Shown here in pieces: positions 1 through 9,790 of a stretch of DNA of 32,597 nt. Source of the stretch: Armatimonadaceae bacterium. GTDB lineage: Bacteria; Armatimonadota; Armatimonadia; Armatimonadales; Armatimonadaceae. The translations under genes and the position numbers were made by a program. Under the pieces are notes generated by a model. It was not told where the DNA came from, did no database searches, and saw only the letters and a program-made list of their open reading frames with translations. Every line of letters begins with the position of its first letter. Within the stretch, counting starts at the first letter, position 1. The stretch lies in NCBI GenBank assembly GCA_030446525.1, contig JAUJNC010000032.1, positions 1 through 32,597 of the forward strand, given 5' to 3'.

Positions 1-34
1 GCTCGCGAATCAACGGGGCAAATGAGGCGGAGGA

Positions 35-784
35 ATGGACAGGCTGAAAGATAACGTCGCTATCGTCACCGGCGGGGCTCACGGCATTGGACGGGCCATC
101 GCGGAGATCTTCGCTGCGGAGGGAGCTACGGTTTGTGTCGTGGATCTCGATGAGCGCGCGGGAGAGGCGACGGCTTCCACGATACGCGAGCGAGGCGGGG
201 AAGCTTTCTTTTGTCGCGCCGATGTTCGCTCGGAAGAAGAGGTAGCTCGAGCCGTGAAATCGGCGTCGCAGAAGAACGGACGCATCGACGTTTTGTGCAA
301 CAACGCCGCCTGGCTGGGCCCGTTCCGCGATGTGCTGGGAGCCGACCAACAGGAGTGGGACTCGTGTATTAACGTCTGTCTGATGGGCACCCGCCATTTC
401 ACCCGTGAAGTGCTGCCCTGGATGATCCGCCAGGAAAAAGGCTCCATCATCAATATCGCTTCCGTTCAGGGGATGGTCGGGGCTCGCACATCCGTCGCCT
501 ACACCACGGTCAAAACCGGACTGCTGGGACTTACCCGGAGCGTGGCCTATGACTACGGCCCGCTGGGTATCCGCGTCAATGCGATCTGTCCGGGGGCGGT
601 TCAAACGCGTATTTCTCCTAAACCCGGCGAAGAGCTTTACGAGCGCCAGATTGGTAATACGTTTCTGGGTCGTGTGGGCCAGCCGCGCGAAGTCGCCTAT
701 GCCGCGCTGTTCCTTGCTTCCGACGAGGCGTCTTACGTCACCGGGGCCGTACTGGCGGTCGATGGCGGCTGGACGGCGATGTGA
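35..784 (+). CDS. SDR family NAD(P)-dependent oxidoreductase
   Basis: This is a 249-residue classical short-chain dehydrogenase/reductase, an NAD(P)-dependent cytosolic oxidoreductase acting on an alcohol or ketone that cannot be named from sequence. The Rossmann glycine motif TGGAHGIG lies at residues 12-19 and NNAA at 89-92. The catalytic Ser143, Tyr156 and Lys160 (YxxxK) and the PG turn at 187-188 are all present, and the length is normal for the family. The ATG is preceded by a strong Shine-Dalgarno (GGCGGAGG). A short open frame ending in TGA at 23-25 just upstream may be the tail of a preceding gene. The stop TGA overlaps the next ATG (TGATG), which indicates translational coupling with the ceramidase-like gene. 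The family is certain; the substrate is unknown. Confidence 0.93.
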   Translation: MDRLKDNVAIVTGGAHGIGRAIAEIFAAEGATVCVVDLDERAGEATASTIRERGGEAFFCRADVRSEEEVARAVKSASQKNGRIDVLCNNAAWLGPFRDVLGADQQEWDSCINVCLMGTRHFTREVLPWMIRQEKGSIINIASVQGMVGARTSVAYTTVKTGLLGLTRSVAYDYGPLGIRVNAICPGAVQTRISPKPGEELYERQIGNTFLGRVGQPREVAYAALFLASDEASYVTGAVLAVDGGWTAM

Positions 785-2058
785 TGGCGACCATCGCACC
801 GGAATGGAAGGCAGGGACCGCAACGGCGGTGATCACCCCGTCCCGGGCCATGTGGATGGCCGGCTACGCGGCGCGGACACGGCCGTCCACGGGAACCGCT
901 TGCGACCTTCAGGCCAAGGCGCTGGCGCTCGAGTCGGTCGACGGCGACAGGCTCGTCATTGTCACCGCGGACTTGATCGCCGTTTCGCCAGAGATCGCGG
1001 CGGCCGTTGCCAAGCAAGCGGCGAATGATTACCGGCTGTCCCGCGAAAGATTGCTCTTCAGCGCGTCGCACACCCACTGCGGCCCGGAAATCCGGCCGGG
1101 CAAAGCGCCGTTCTTCGGCATTCCGCCGGATTATGTGAGCAAGATCGAGCCCTATGTTACCCGGTTGCAGGGCAAGTTGATCGCCTTGGTGGGCGAAGCG
1201 GTGACCGAACTCAAGCCGGCGCGGCTGGCCGCGACGCGTGCAACAGTCCACTTCGCGCGCAACAGGCGCTCCGAGGACGGGCCGGTTGACCACGACGTGC
1301 CGATTCTGGATGTCACGGACGTGGACGGAAGGCGCCGGGCGATTCTGTTCGGTTACGCGTGCCATAACGTGACGCTGCCCCCTTCTTTTCTTCAGTTCTG
1401 TGGGGATTATGCCGGCTTTGCTCAGCGGCTTCTCGAAGCCGCCTATCCGGGAGCGACCGCGCTTTTCCTGGCGGGCGCCGGCGCGGATCAGGACCCGGAG
1501 CCGTGCGGCGCGCTGGAACAAGCCAGGCAGCATGGGGGGGCACTGGCCGAGTCGGTCGAGCGGGCTCTTGCCGGCAGTGGGCGCGAAGTTCACGGCCCTC
1601 TCCGGATCGCCTTCGAGGAGGTCGCTCTGGAATTCCAGCCGCTGCCTGAGCGAGCCGTGCTGGAAGCGGACCTGCATTCCAGCGACATGCCGCGCCGGGT
1701 CAAGGCGCAATACCTGCTGCGCACCCTGGCGGAGAAAGGCGCGCTTGATGCGGCCTATCCGTGTCCGGTGCACGTCGTTCGTTTCGGTGAGGAGCTTCTG
1801 CTGATTGCCCTCGGCGGAGAGCCGGTGGTGAACTATTCGAATAACCTCAAGGCCGAGCTCGCCGGACCTCTGGTCTGGGTTGCCGGATACGCGAACGACA
1901 TGTTCGGCTACCTGCCGACACGCCGCGTGCAGCGCGAAGGCGGCTATGAAGGGGGAAGAGCGATTCTCTGGAGCCCACTGCCGGCTCCCTTTACCGAGAC
2001 CGTTCAGGATCGCGTGATGGAAGCCGCCCGCCGGCTTGCCCGGCGCGTCCGGGATTGA
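784..2058 (+). CDS. neutral/alkaline non-lysosomal ceramidase-like protein
   Basis: The protein has about 424 residues and resembles the N-terminal catalytic domain of neutral/alkaline ceramidases (PF04734). Visible signatures are an N-terminal AGTATAVITPS, the metal/active-site segment SASHTHCGPE near residue 96, GYACHNVTLPP in the middle, and FLAGAGADQDPEP. Proteins of this shape in environmental bacteria are often much shorter than true ceramidases and lack the C-terminal immunoglobulin-like domain, as here, so an amidase or hydrolase role is likely but the lipid substrate is uncertain. I chose the ATG at 784, which overlaps the SDR stop codon; a GTG at 781 is in the same frame. No signal peptide is evident. 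A second, broken homologue lies on the other strand at 3689-5094. Confidence 0.82.
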   Translation: MATIAPEWKAGTATAVITPSRAMWMAGYAARTRPSTGTACDLQAKALALESVDGDRLVIVTADLIAVSPEIAAAVAKQAANDYRLSRERLLFSASHTHCGPEIRPGKAPFFGIPPDYVSKIEPYVTRLQGKLIALVGEAVTELKPARLAATRATVHFARNRRSEDGPVDHDVPILDVTDVDGRRRAILFGYACHNVTLPPSFLQFCGDYAGFAQRLLEAAYPGATALFLAGAGADQDPEPCGALEQARQHGGALAESVERALAGSGREVHGPLRIAFEEVALEFQPLPERAVLEADLHSSDMPRRVKAQYLLRTLAEKGALDAAYPCPVHVVRFGEELLLIALGGEPVVNYSNNLKAELAGPLVWVAGYANDMFGYLPTRRVQREGGYEGGRAILWSPLPAPFTETVQDRVMEAARRLARRVRD

Positions 2059-2062
2059 CGTC

Positions 2063-2545
2063 GTGACACGACAGCGCCGCCACATCCGCTTAACCTTTGT
2101 CGCCACGGGCGAGTCGGCGCTTGCCGAGCTGCTCGACGACGAGGCGCCCACGGTTTGCCGGCAGGTTTGGGATCTGCTGCCGCTCGAACACGAGGTCGTG
2201 CACGGCATGTATTCCGGCGCCGAGGTGTTTGCGCTGCTCGATGACCCGCAGCCGGTGCCGTGCGAGAACCGGGCGCAGCTCCCGCTGCCCGGGGAACTTC
2301 TTTACTTTTACGACGACACGGACAACGTGACCAGCGGCCGCAAGGCGGTGGCGGAGATCTGCATCGTTTACGGTCGTGGCGTTGTGTTACGGGGTCCCGA
2401 GGGAGCGCCGACCTATGCCAGCCTGTTTGCGCGCATTCCCGGCGACTGGAAGTACGACTGGGTGGATTTCGCCCAGGCCTGCCGCCGCGCCCGTTGGGAA
2501 GGGCCGCAGCTCCTGCGCATCGAGCGGGTGGAACAGGATGCATAG
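2063..2545 (+). CDS. DUF3830 family protein (cyclophilin-like fold)
   Basis: The product has about 160 residues and resembles DUF3830, a family with a predicted cyclophilin-like beta-barrel and no assigned reaction. Family-like segments include CRQVWDLLPLEHEVVHG near the N terminus, LPLPGELLYFYDDTDN in the middle, and DWKYDWVDFAQACRR near the C terminus. The frame is open from 2036, but a GTG at 2063, four bases after the ceramidase-like stop, gives a family-like N terminus and is the most sensible start; the ribosome-binding site is weak. It is the third gene of a tight plus-strand operon with the SDR and the ceramidase-like gene. DUF3830 genes occur in catabolic clusters, so a role in small-molecule turnover is inferred only. 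Confidence 0.75.
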   Translation: MTRQRRHIRLTFVATGESALAELLDDEAPTVCRQVWDLLPLEHEVVHGMYSGAEVFALLDDPQPVPCENRAQLPLPGELLYFYDDTDNVTSGRKAVAEICIVYGRGVVLRGPEGAPTYASLFARIPGDWKYDWVDFAQACRRARWEGPQLLRIERVEQDA

Positions 2546-2559
2546 ACAGACGGAAACCG

Positions 2560-3683
2560 TTACCGGACTCGGTAGTGTTCCACTTTGTCGTCGTCCAGTT
2601 CGACTCCCAACCCTGGTCGCTCCGGAGGCCGCGCCTGGCCGGGCGTCAGGGCAAGCGGCTCGGCCAGCAGGTCGTCGGTGTAAAAGAGCGGGCCGATGAT
2701 GTCGCAGGGGAACTCCTCGGCGCCGATGCCGGGGGTCGCCATCGCCAGATGGATCATGGCCGCGCTGGCGACCCCCAGTTCGAGGTTGCTGCCGACCGTG
2801 CACGTCAAGCCGGCGGCTTCCGCCACCGCGGCGACCTTGCGCGCCGGACCGATCCCGCCGCCTTTGCCCACATACACCGAGAGCACGTCCGCCGCGCCCG
2901 CTCGCGCGAGCGCCAGCGCGTCCTGAAGGGTGTGAAGACTTTCATCGGCGATCACCGGCGCCGCAACCTGGCGGCGCACATCGGCAAGCCACGCCATATC
3001 GAGAGGCGCGACCGGCTGCTCCACAAAGTAGATCCCACAGTCGCGCAACCGACGGATGGTCGGGACAGGCCACACGCGGCGACCAGCCGCCCATTGGCAT
3101 CCACGCCCAGCCGCACGTCCGGCCCGATCGCCGCGCGCGCCGCACGCACGCGCGCTACGTCCTGCTCCGGCGCGCTGCCGACTTTCACCTTGATGGTACG
3201 GAAACCCTGGCTGACAGCCCAGGCGGCGATCTCTGCCGCCCGGTCCGTTCGAGCCCCGAGACGGACCATTTGGTCGGCACGAAATCGCGCACCGGCCCGC
3301 CGAGCAGGCGGTAGATCGGCAGCCCCGCCGACCTGCCCAGGATGTCCCAGAGCGCCATCTCGAGGGCGGATTTGGTAAACGGGTTGCCCGCGACGGCGGA
3401 GCGCAGCGTGGCGGTGAGTCGCTCGATGTGCGTCGGGTCTTCGCCTGTAACAGCGGAGCGAGATAGGTGTTGATGAGGTGCGCGGCGGTGACCTGATCTT
3501 CGCCGCTCCAGCGCGGTGTGGCGGAAACCTCGCCCAGGCCGACGATGCCCGCATCGGTGTGGATCTTGACGAGCAGAAGAAAAGGCGATACCGTGTGCGA
3601 GCCGCCGCGCGCGCTATGGATCGCCAGGCTCCCGGCTTGATCGGAACCCGGACAGGGATGGTTTCGATGCGGGTGATTTTCAA
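2560..3683 (-). pseudogene. mandelate racemase/muconate lactonizing enzyme family, multiply frameshifted
   Basis: On the minus strand the N terminus reads LKITRIETIPVRVPIKPGAW from a TTG near 3683. Enolase-superfamily motifs then appear in successive different frames: a lid-domain segment with [35 protein letters not shown], the KxK segment TIKVKVG, VDANG (metal ligand), FVEQP (metal ligand), ADES, and YVGKGGGI with GSNLELG at the end. At least four frame changes are needed, near 3610, 3450, 3260 and 3080. The last 171-residue frame (2560-3075) is the only long intact piece. An intact homologue (about 365 residues) would be a Mg-dependent racemase, epimerase or dehydratase of acid sugars or dipeptides. 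It follows the broken ceramidase-like gene by only a few bases, so the two formed an operon. Confidence 0.8.
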
Positions 3684-3688
3684 AGGAT

Positions 3689-5094
3689 TTACCGGTGTGG
3701 ACGCAGGGCGCGCAGGGTTTCGATCACCTGGCGCTGCAAGGCGTGCGCGGCGCCCTGACCGAAGGGGATTCTCGACTTCGTAGCCGCCGTTAGCCCACTC
3801 TTCGGCCGTGGGCAGGTAGGCCATGCGGCCATTCGAGTAACCCGGAAAACAACGTGACCGGGAACGGCGACTGGCTTTTGATCGCTGCGCCGATCTCGGC
3901 AAAAAAGGCCCACATTGCAGGAGACCAGCGCCACGTCTCCGAAGCAGATAAACTGGGTGTTCACCCCCTCATCGGTGCGGCCCTGAAAATCTTGCGCCAG
4001 ACGCAGCAGCAGATCGGCGCGTCTCGCCATGGAACGTCGCCTCGCCGGCGGCTTCCTCCCCCGATTTTCTCGCGCCGCTTCGAGTTTCTCCTTCCAGAAC
4101 CGCAGAGTTTCCGCAGCGGTCTCCACGTCCGGAAGATCGCCGCGCAGGAGCACCGAGATTTCGCGATCCACAACCTGGAGCGGAAGGCTGGATAGCGCCG
4201 GAAACGCATCGTCGCCTACATCGAGCGGCGCGCCGACTCGATGACTTCGCACAGTGTCTCGCGCGTCGGAAGGTAGTTCAGTCCCAGAGCGATCTTGGCG
4301 GCTTCCCTGTCCCAGGATCGCGCCGAGGCCGCGATTTACTGGGCGTCGGCTTGAAAGCCTTTCACCGGCCCCTGGTCGCCGGCCGCGCCCTGCAGGAACA
4401 GGCACCTTCCCCCCACGGCTTCCTCGACCACGCGCTTTACGACTCCTGGGTAATCGGGGGTGATGAGCCGGTTCGCCAGGCCCATGATGGTGGGATGGCA
4501 GGCGTAATTGACCAGCGTCGCTACGGTGTTTCCCTCGATGGCATCCAGCTTGACCACCAGCACTTCATGGTCGCTGAAACCGTCCCGATTCTTGCCCAGG
4601 ATCGGTCTTCCCTCGGCGGTGTGCGCCCGGCGGTTGACGTTGATCGCACATTCCCCGCGCCCGGCGCGCACTTCGACCGGCTGCAGATCGGCGATGGCCT
4701 CGCTCGCCGCTTCCGCGGAGAGTTGGTTCAGCCGCTCGAACCACGGCCCTACAAGGTCGAAGCCCTTTTCGATCCAGCTTTTGTAGGGGACCGGCCCGGA
4801 ATGCGTGTGGGTGGCGGAAGCGCGGATGTTCGCCACGGGCACACCGGTCGCCGCGCTGACCGCCGAGCGCAGACGCGTCGCGACTTCTCCCGTCAGGATC
4901 TGGACGTCCACGTCCAGGATGAGGGCAAACGTGTCTTTGCCCGACAGAGCCAGCGCGGTGACCCAGAGGTCGAGGTCGATGCCTTCGGCCTGCTCGTGTT
5001 TCTGCGCGCCCCAGCCGCCGTGGGCGATACCTGCCGGCGGATTGGCGCAGCGCCTGCCGGTGCCGGCCGAGAGAGAATCTGGATCGTTTATCAT
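3689..5094 (-). pseudogene. second neutral-ceramidase-like gene, frameshifted and nonsense-interrupted
   Basis: Reading starts at an ATG at 5094 and is open for about 250 codons with ceramidase-family motifs: GIAHGGWGAQKHEQAEGIDL, SATHTHSGPVPYKSW, VNYACHPTIMG and CLFLQGAAGDQGP. A TAA at 4336-4338 stops it, but the same frame continues with LGLNYLPTRETLCEVIE to a TAG near 4227. The homology then moves to other frames: LPLQVVDREISVLLRGDLPD with LLLRLAQDFQGRTDEGVNTQ; then GYSNGRMAYLPTAEEWANGG after a shift near 3905; then PFGQGAAHALQRQVIETL after another near 3770, ending at TAA 3689-3691. In total there is one clear nonsense codon and at least three frameshifts. It is a paralogue of the intact gene at 784-2058. 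Confidence 0.8.
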
Positions 5095-5112
5095 TGTCGA
5101 AACTCGTGTTTT

Positions 5113-5118
5113 TATAGT
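5113..5118 (+). promoter_or_regulatory. possible -10 element (TATAGT) in a short divergent gap
   Basis: The 49-bp gap between the divergent broken ceramidase-like gene and the glycosidase contains TATAGT at 5113-5118, 25 bp before the glycosidase ATG. No convincing -35 element is seen, so this is only a weak call. Confidence 0.2.
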
Positions 5119-5143
5119 ACCATGCTGCAAAAGGGGAACGCTG

Positions 5144-7408
5144 ATGGGACATTCTCAACCGGCGCCTGCCGTGCCGACGCTCGATGAAGCGCTCGCGGCC
5201 AAGACCGATGTGTGGGGCGATGCCGCGATGCGCCAACCCGACGGCGCCAGTTACGCATTCTTTGCGCATCTCTTGCCGCCGCTGCGCTACGTGAACGCGG
5301 ACTTTCGCCATTATCCCATCGTCCTGAGCGCCCCGGTCGCCACGAAGAAGGCGCGCCTCATCTCCAACGGCAGCGCCATCAACGCGCGGGCGAACACTCG
5401 CAGCTGGCGTGAGATGGGCGTGCCGGTCACGTTCCGCGTCGGCGACGACGAGCTTCGCTTCGGCGAGTATCCGCATCGCCTGGACGGGCCGCGTTATGCC
5501 GAAGGTTATTTGCCCATCGTCGCGCTGAGCTATCAGCACGGCATGGGCACGTACCTGCAGGAAACGTTCGCCAGCGTGGAATCGCCGTGGAGTGAGCACG
5601 CCGTATCCCTGAGCCGCTTTACCTTCCGGGACGGGGAGAAGGGCCGCATGGTCGTCCGGCTCGACACGGAACGATCACTTGAAGCCGGCCAAGGCAGTAT
5701 TCGCGATGCGCAGGGCCGAATCCTGGTCTGGTACGACAGCAACTGGCACTGGAACGCCGAGCGAGGCCTTCTCGAAGCTGAGTTTGAGCCCGGTCAAACT
5801 GCCACGGTCGCCGTCGCCACCGATCCCATGGAAGCTCCCCACCCTTCGCCCTTATCCGACACGGTCGGTTACGACCGGCAGCGCCGGCACTGTGCGGAAA
5901 CATGGAAGAACCTGCTCGGGCGCGGCATGAACGTCGAAGTGCCGGAAGCGTATGTGAATAATGCCTGGCGCTCTCTGGTGATCGCCAACTTCGCCCTCAT
6001 CAACGGCGACCGCATGCATTACAGCGCCGGCAACCAATACGACAAGCTGTATGAAGGCGAAGGCAGCGACGCCGCGCGGGCGCTGCTGCTCTGGGGCTAC
6101 GACGAGGACATGCGCCGCCTGATCGTGCCGCTCCTCGACTTCACACGAAACGGACTGGAGTATCATCAGGCGGGCCACAACCTGGCGAGCCTTTGCCACT
6201 ACTACTGGCAAACGCGCGACGCCGAGTTCGTGCGAGCGATGCGTCCGCGATGGCAAAAAGAAGTGAGGCTGCTCGTGGACGGTCGTTCGAGCGACAATGG
6301 TTTATATCCGCGCGAGCAATACTGCGGCGACATCGCGACGCCCGTCTTCTCCTTGAACTCCAACGCGAACGGCTGGCGCGCGCTCCGCGACATCTCCCGC
6401 GTGCTGGCCGAACTGGGCGAGGAGGGCGAAGCCCGGCGCATCGCCGAAGTGGCCGAGGACTTCCGAAAAGATATTCTCGCGGCCGTGGAGAAAAGCGAAC
6501 ACAAAGATACGGAGCGGCCCTTCATCCCCCTTGCTTTGTTCGGGGAAGAGCAGCCCTACGAGCGGATCACCGAAACCAAGCCCGGCAGCTACTGGAACCT
6601 GATGGCGAATTACGTCCTCGGCTCCGGCGTGTTCGGCATCGGCGCAGAGCGGGAGAAGTGGTTGATGGAGTATCTGCAACAACGCGGCGGCCTGTGCATG
6701 GGTTTGATCCGCACCCGCTGCTTACCGGCGTTTTGGGCCGGCTCCCAGAACCTCAATCCGCTCTACGGCCTGCGCTATGTTCAAGCCGTGCTGCGCAACG
6801 ATGAGCCGGAGCGGGCGCTGGTGAGCTTTTACGGCATGCTCGCGCAAGGCTTGACCCCGGACACCTTCACCTGCGGCGAAGGCCAGTCCCTCACGCCCCT
6901 GGATCATTTCGGCCGGCAATTCTATTGCCCGCCCAACAGCGCCGGCAACGGGTTCTTCCTGCAGATGCTGCGTTCTCTGCTGGTGCAGGACGGCGACATG
7001 GACGATGACGGCGTGCCGGAGACGCTGCGGCTTCTCTTCGCCACGCCGCGGCGCTGGCTCAGCGACGGCCAAGCCATCAAAGTCGAACGCGCGCCCACCC
7101 CGTTCGGTGAAGTCTCCCTGCACGTGCGGTCGCGACTGAAACGGGGCGAAGTCGAGGCCCGCATCGAAGCGCCGGCCCGTGCGCCTCAGCGAACGTTGCT
7201 CCGCATCCGCGTGCCGGAAGGCTGGCAGGTGACTTCCGCGCAAGTCGGGACAGAGACATTAAAAGCCGATGCGCAAGGCACCGTAGATATCTCTTGGCTC
7301 AGAGGCCAGTTTATTCTTCACTTTCAGGCCAAAAAGTCTGATACGTCCCCTACGGACGGCTTCCCTAGAATCCAAGGAGGACAGGATGCTTCCCGCACCA
7401 CGTTTTGA
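5144..7408 (+). CDS. six-hairpin glycosidase-like protein
   Basis: The protein has about 754 residues starting at the ATG at 5144, preceded by AAAGGGGAA. The frame is open much further upstream, but that part overlaps the minus-strand gene and has no homology-like sequence. The middle of the protein is rich in helical aromatic segments typical of (alpha/alpha)6-barrel glycosidases, such as ALLLWGYDEDMRRLIVPLLD, GLEYHQAGHNLASLCHYYW, GLYPREQYCGDI and PPNSAGNGFFLQMLRSLL, with a beta-rich C-terminal domain. The N-terminal third is a beta-sandwich-like region. It most resembles uncharacterised glycoside-hydrolase-like proteins related to debranching or rhamnosidase folds; the substrate and catalytic acid cannot be assigned. 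The 3' end overlaps the S9 peptidase start by 23 bp, so the two genes are coupled. Confidence 0.72.
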   Translation: MGHSQPAPAVPTLDEALAAKTDVWGDAAMRQPDGASYAFFAHLLPPLRYVNADFRHYPIVLSAPVATKKARLISNGSAINARANTRSWREMGVPVTFRVGDDELRFGEYPHRLDGPRYAEGYLPIVALSYQHGMGTYLQETFASVESPWSEHAVSLSRFTFRDGEKGRMVVRLDTERSLEAGQGSIRDAQGRILVWYDSNWHWNAERGLLEAEFEPGQTATVAVATDPMEAPHPSPLSDTVGYDRQRRHCAETWKNLLGRGMNVEVPEAYVNNAWRSLVIANFALINGDRMHYSAGNQYDKLYEGEGSDAARALLLWGYDEDMRRLIVPLLDFTRNGLEYHQAGHNLASLCHYYWQTRDAEFVRAMRPRWQKEVRLLVDGRSSDNGLYPREQYCGDIATPVFSLNSNANGWRALRDISRVLAELGEEGEARRIAEVAEDFRKDILAAVEKSEHKDTERPFIPLALFGEEQPYERITETKPGSYWNLMANYVLGSGVFGIGAEREKWLMEYLQQRGGLCMGLIRTRCLPAFWAGSQNLNPLYGLRYVQAVLRNDEPERALVSFYGMLAQGLTPDTFTCGEGQSLTPLDHFGRQFYCPPNSAGNGFFLQMLRSLLVQDGDMDDDGVPETLRLLFATPRRWLSDGQAIKVERAPTPFGEVSLHVRSRLKRGEVEARIEAPARAPQRTLLRIRVPEGWQVTSAQVGTETLKADAQGTVDISWLRGQFILHFQAKKSDTSPTDGFPRIQGGQDASRTTF

Positions 7409-9205
7409 CGCTGCCGCACCATGGAAGCAGCGGTTTCGTGCCCCCATCATCGGCTCGACGCAACTTGCCAAAGCCGACCCGGCCCGCGGCCTCGTCGCCA
7501 GCGATCAGCAGTCGGATGCGGTCCAACTCTATGCCTGGGAGGTGCCCACGGGCGCGCTACGCCAGCTGACCCACCGTGCCGGCGCGACGCGGGAGGGATG
7601 GATCGCGCCCGATGGCCGCTACGTGTACTTTCTGGACGACCAGCACGGCAATGAGCTCGGCCACGTTGTGCGGGTACCCTTCGAAGGGGGGCACACCCAG
7701 GATGTAACGCCGGGTATGCCCCCGTATACGCTGCGCGGCGTGGGCTTCAGTCATACCGGCGGCCTGCTGGCCTTCTGCGCGGTGAACGCTGATGGCTTCC
7801 AGCTTTACGGTGTGCGTCTTGGGCCGGACGGTGAACCCAGCGCGCCGCGGCTGATCTATCGAAGCCAGAAGGAGGCCTGGGGCGCGACGCTTTCCCACAG
7901 CGGTGCGATCGCGGCAATGATCTCGACCGAGCGTGCCGGGGGGATGCGCCACTATAGCTTGCTGGCCTTTGACACCGCCAGCGGCGAGCGCATCGGCGAG
8001 GCATGGGACGGACCGGAAACGAGCGTCGAGGCCGTTGTTTTTTCACGGCTGCCCGGTGATCAACGCGTCCTGGCGACCACTACCCGTACCGGCTTCCTCC
8101 GGCCGCTCCTCTGGGACCCGCGCACCAACGAGCGCACGGATCTGGCCTTCGACGCCCTGGACGGTGAGATGATCCCGCTGGACTGGTCGTCCGATGGCGA
8201 GCGCCTCCTGCTGTGCCAGATCCACCGCGCCGTTCGGCAGCTGTACACCTACCATCTGCCAACCGCAACCTTAACACGCCTGCAGCATCCCGGATATGGC
8301 GGGTCCTATTTCGGGCCCGAAGGCGAGATTTTTGGTCTGTGGCAAGACGCAACGCATCCGCCGCAGCTCGTTGCGCTGGATGCCCGGACCGGTGAACCGA
8401 TGCGCACGGTGTTGGCGGGGGGCGAGGTGCCGCCCGGACATGCCTGGGAGTCGGTGACGTTCCCGTCATCAGACGGCCAGGAGGTCCCGGGGTGGCTCGG
8501 GCTTCCGGAGGGTGAAGGCCCTTTCCCCACGATCCTGGAGGTCCACGGCGGGCCGCATTCCGCCGTGACGAACTCTTTTCACCCGCGGAGCCAGGCCTGG
8601 CTGGATCACGGCTTTGCCTTTTTAACCATCAACTCTCGAGGCTCTACCACGTTGGGCCGGGCATTCAAAGAACAGATCTGGGGGCAGGTCGGCCACTGGG
8701 AACTGGAAGACATGGTCGCCGCCCGCACGTGGCTGGTCGAACGGGGGATCGCCAGGCCCGACGCGGTCTTCCTGCAGGGCGCCTCGTACGGCGGCTTTTT
8801 AACGCTGCTGGGGCTCGGCAAACGATCGGAATTATGGGCCGGCGGTCTGGCGCTCATGGCAATCGCCGACTGGACCGTCAATTATGCGGATGCATCGGAT
8901 GCGCTGAAGGGAGCCTTTGCCGCCTGGTTTTGCGGCACACCGGCGGACAAGCCAGACCAGTATATTGCGAGTTCGCCCATCACGTACGCGGAGCACGTCT
9001 CAGCGCCCGTGCTGATCATCCAGGGGCGCAACGACACACGCACCACCGCGCGCCAGATGGAGTTGTACGAAGCGAAGATGCGCTCGCTGGGTAAACCCAT
9101 CGATGTCGAGTGGTTTGACGCCGGGCATGGCGTGCCGGACGCCGAGGAAACATCCGGTTCCAGGAGCGGATGTTACGCTTCGTCTACCGCACCCTGTGCG
9201 GCTAG
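7386..9205 (+). CDS. S9 family prolyl oligopeptidase-type serine peptidase, frameshifted near its C terminus
   Basis: The ATG at 7386 follows AAGGAGGACAGG. An N-terminal beta-propeller region contains WD40/TolB-like repeats such as GWIAPDGRYVYFLDDQHG. It is followed by an alpha/beta-hydrolase domain with the nucleophile elbow GASYGG (Ser467), the acid in QGRNDTR (Asp550) and DAGHG (His581), a complete catalytic triad. Just after the histidine the frame is lost: a single-base change near 9147-9152 sends reading into a Ser/Arg/Pro-rich tail of about 90 residues ending at 9425. In the neighbouring frame the expected end reads IRFQERMLRFVYRTLCG and stops at TAG 9203-9205. Activity could survive because all catalytic residues precede the shift. 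Cytosolic; no signal peptide. Confidence 0.85.
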
Positions 9206-9574
9206 CGGCGGCGCCCCGCCCGGACGCGGCTCATGCCCGGATGCAGCCCCGGCGAACTGCCGGATGGCGTCGTCCGCGCTCACGGGGCGGGGGCGTTGTT
9301 CACGAAGAGCCCTGCCGAGCAACAGGGGGCGACCACGACCCGCCTTCCGAGCGGCGAGATGCGCAAAGATCAGGGGACATGGTTCCTGCCGCTGCCCCAG
9401 GTGCGCGGGCGCGTCGCCGAGATGAACCCGCAGTACCTCAACACCTTCCTGTACACGCGCGTTTTGCTGAAGCGCGGCTTGCTCGTCTTCCAAAAGCTGC
9501 CGGATGGGGGATGCGGTATAATCAAGTGCTACGTTAGAGCGACAGAGATGTTATGTCGTAGAGGAGTTGTGCCC
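9206..9574. other. unrecognised stretch before the PIG-L cluster
   Basis: No gene is recognised here. The plus-strand frame from 9233 carries a protein-like segment (MNPQYLNTFLYTRVLLKRGL) that could be the remnant of a coding region, but it lacks a clear start and any family signature. The end of the stretch holds a TATAAT at 9517-9522. Confidence 0.4.
9517..9522 (+). promoter_or_regulatory. candidate -10 box TATAAT
   Basis: A perfect TATAAT lies 53 bp before the ATG at 9575, which has its own GAGGAG ribosome-binding site. A good -35 box is not visible, so the promoter for the downstream cluster is plausible but unproven. Confidence 0.3.
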
Positions 9575-9774
9575 ATGTCCTCTTCAGTTCTCGACCCCGA
9601 AGACACACCCAGGTACTTGCGGCTGACCCGGCAGAGGTGCCGCTGCGCGAGATCGGCGTGACCGCGGTCGAGATGCGGGGCACGATGCGGAGGCAGGACG
9701 CCGAACCCGCTGCGGTCGTGCTGCCGACGCGGGTGCGGGTGCGGGAGTTTACAAGGCCCGTTACGCGCGGATGA
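9575..9774 (+). pseudogene. short frameshifted ORF, unrecognised
   Basis: An ATG at 9575 with GAGGAG eight bases upstream begins MSSSVLDPEDTPR. One frame change near 9612 leads to VLAADPAEVPLREIGVTAVE and then VLPTRVRVREFTRP, stopping at TGA 9772-9774. Without the shift the ORF ends after 28 codons. Joined, the product would be about 65 residues. It looks like the N-terminal piece of a larger protein, but I do not recognise the family. It sits directly upstream of the PIG-L deacetylase gene. Confidence 0.4.
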
Positions 9775-9790
9775 CGGGGAGGGACGCCTT

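Noticed and set aside
733..2208. A 491-residue antisense frame over the ceramidase-like gene
   Set aside because: It is Arg/Pro-rich with no motif and lies opposite a clear gene; a GC-skew shadow.
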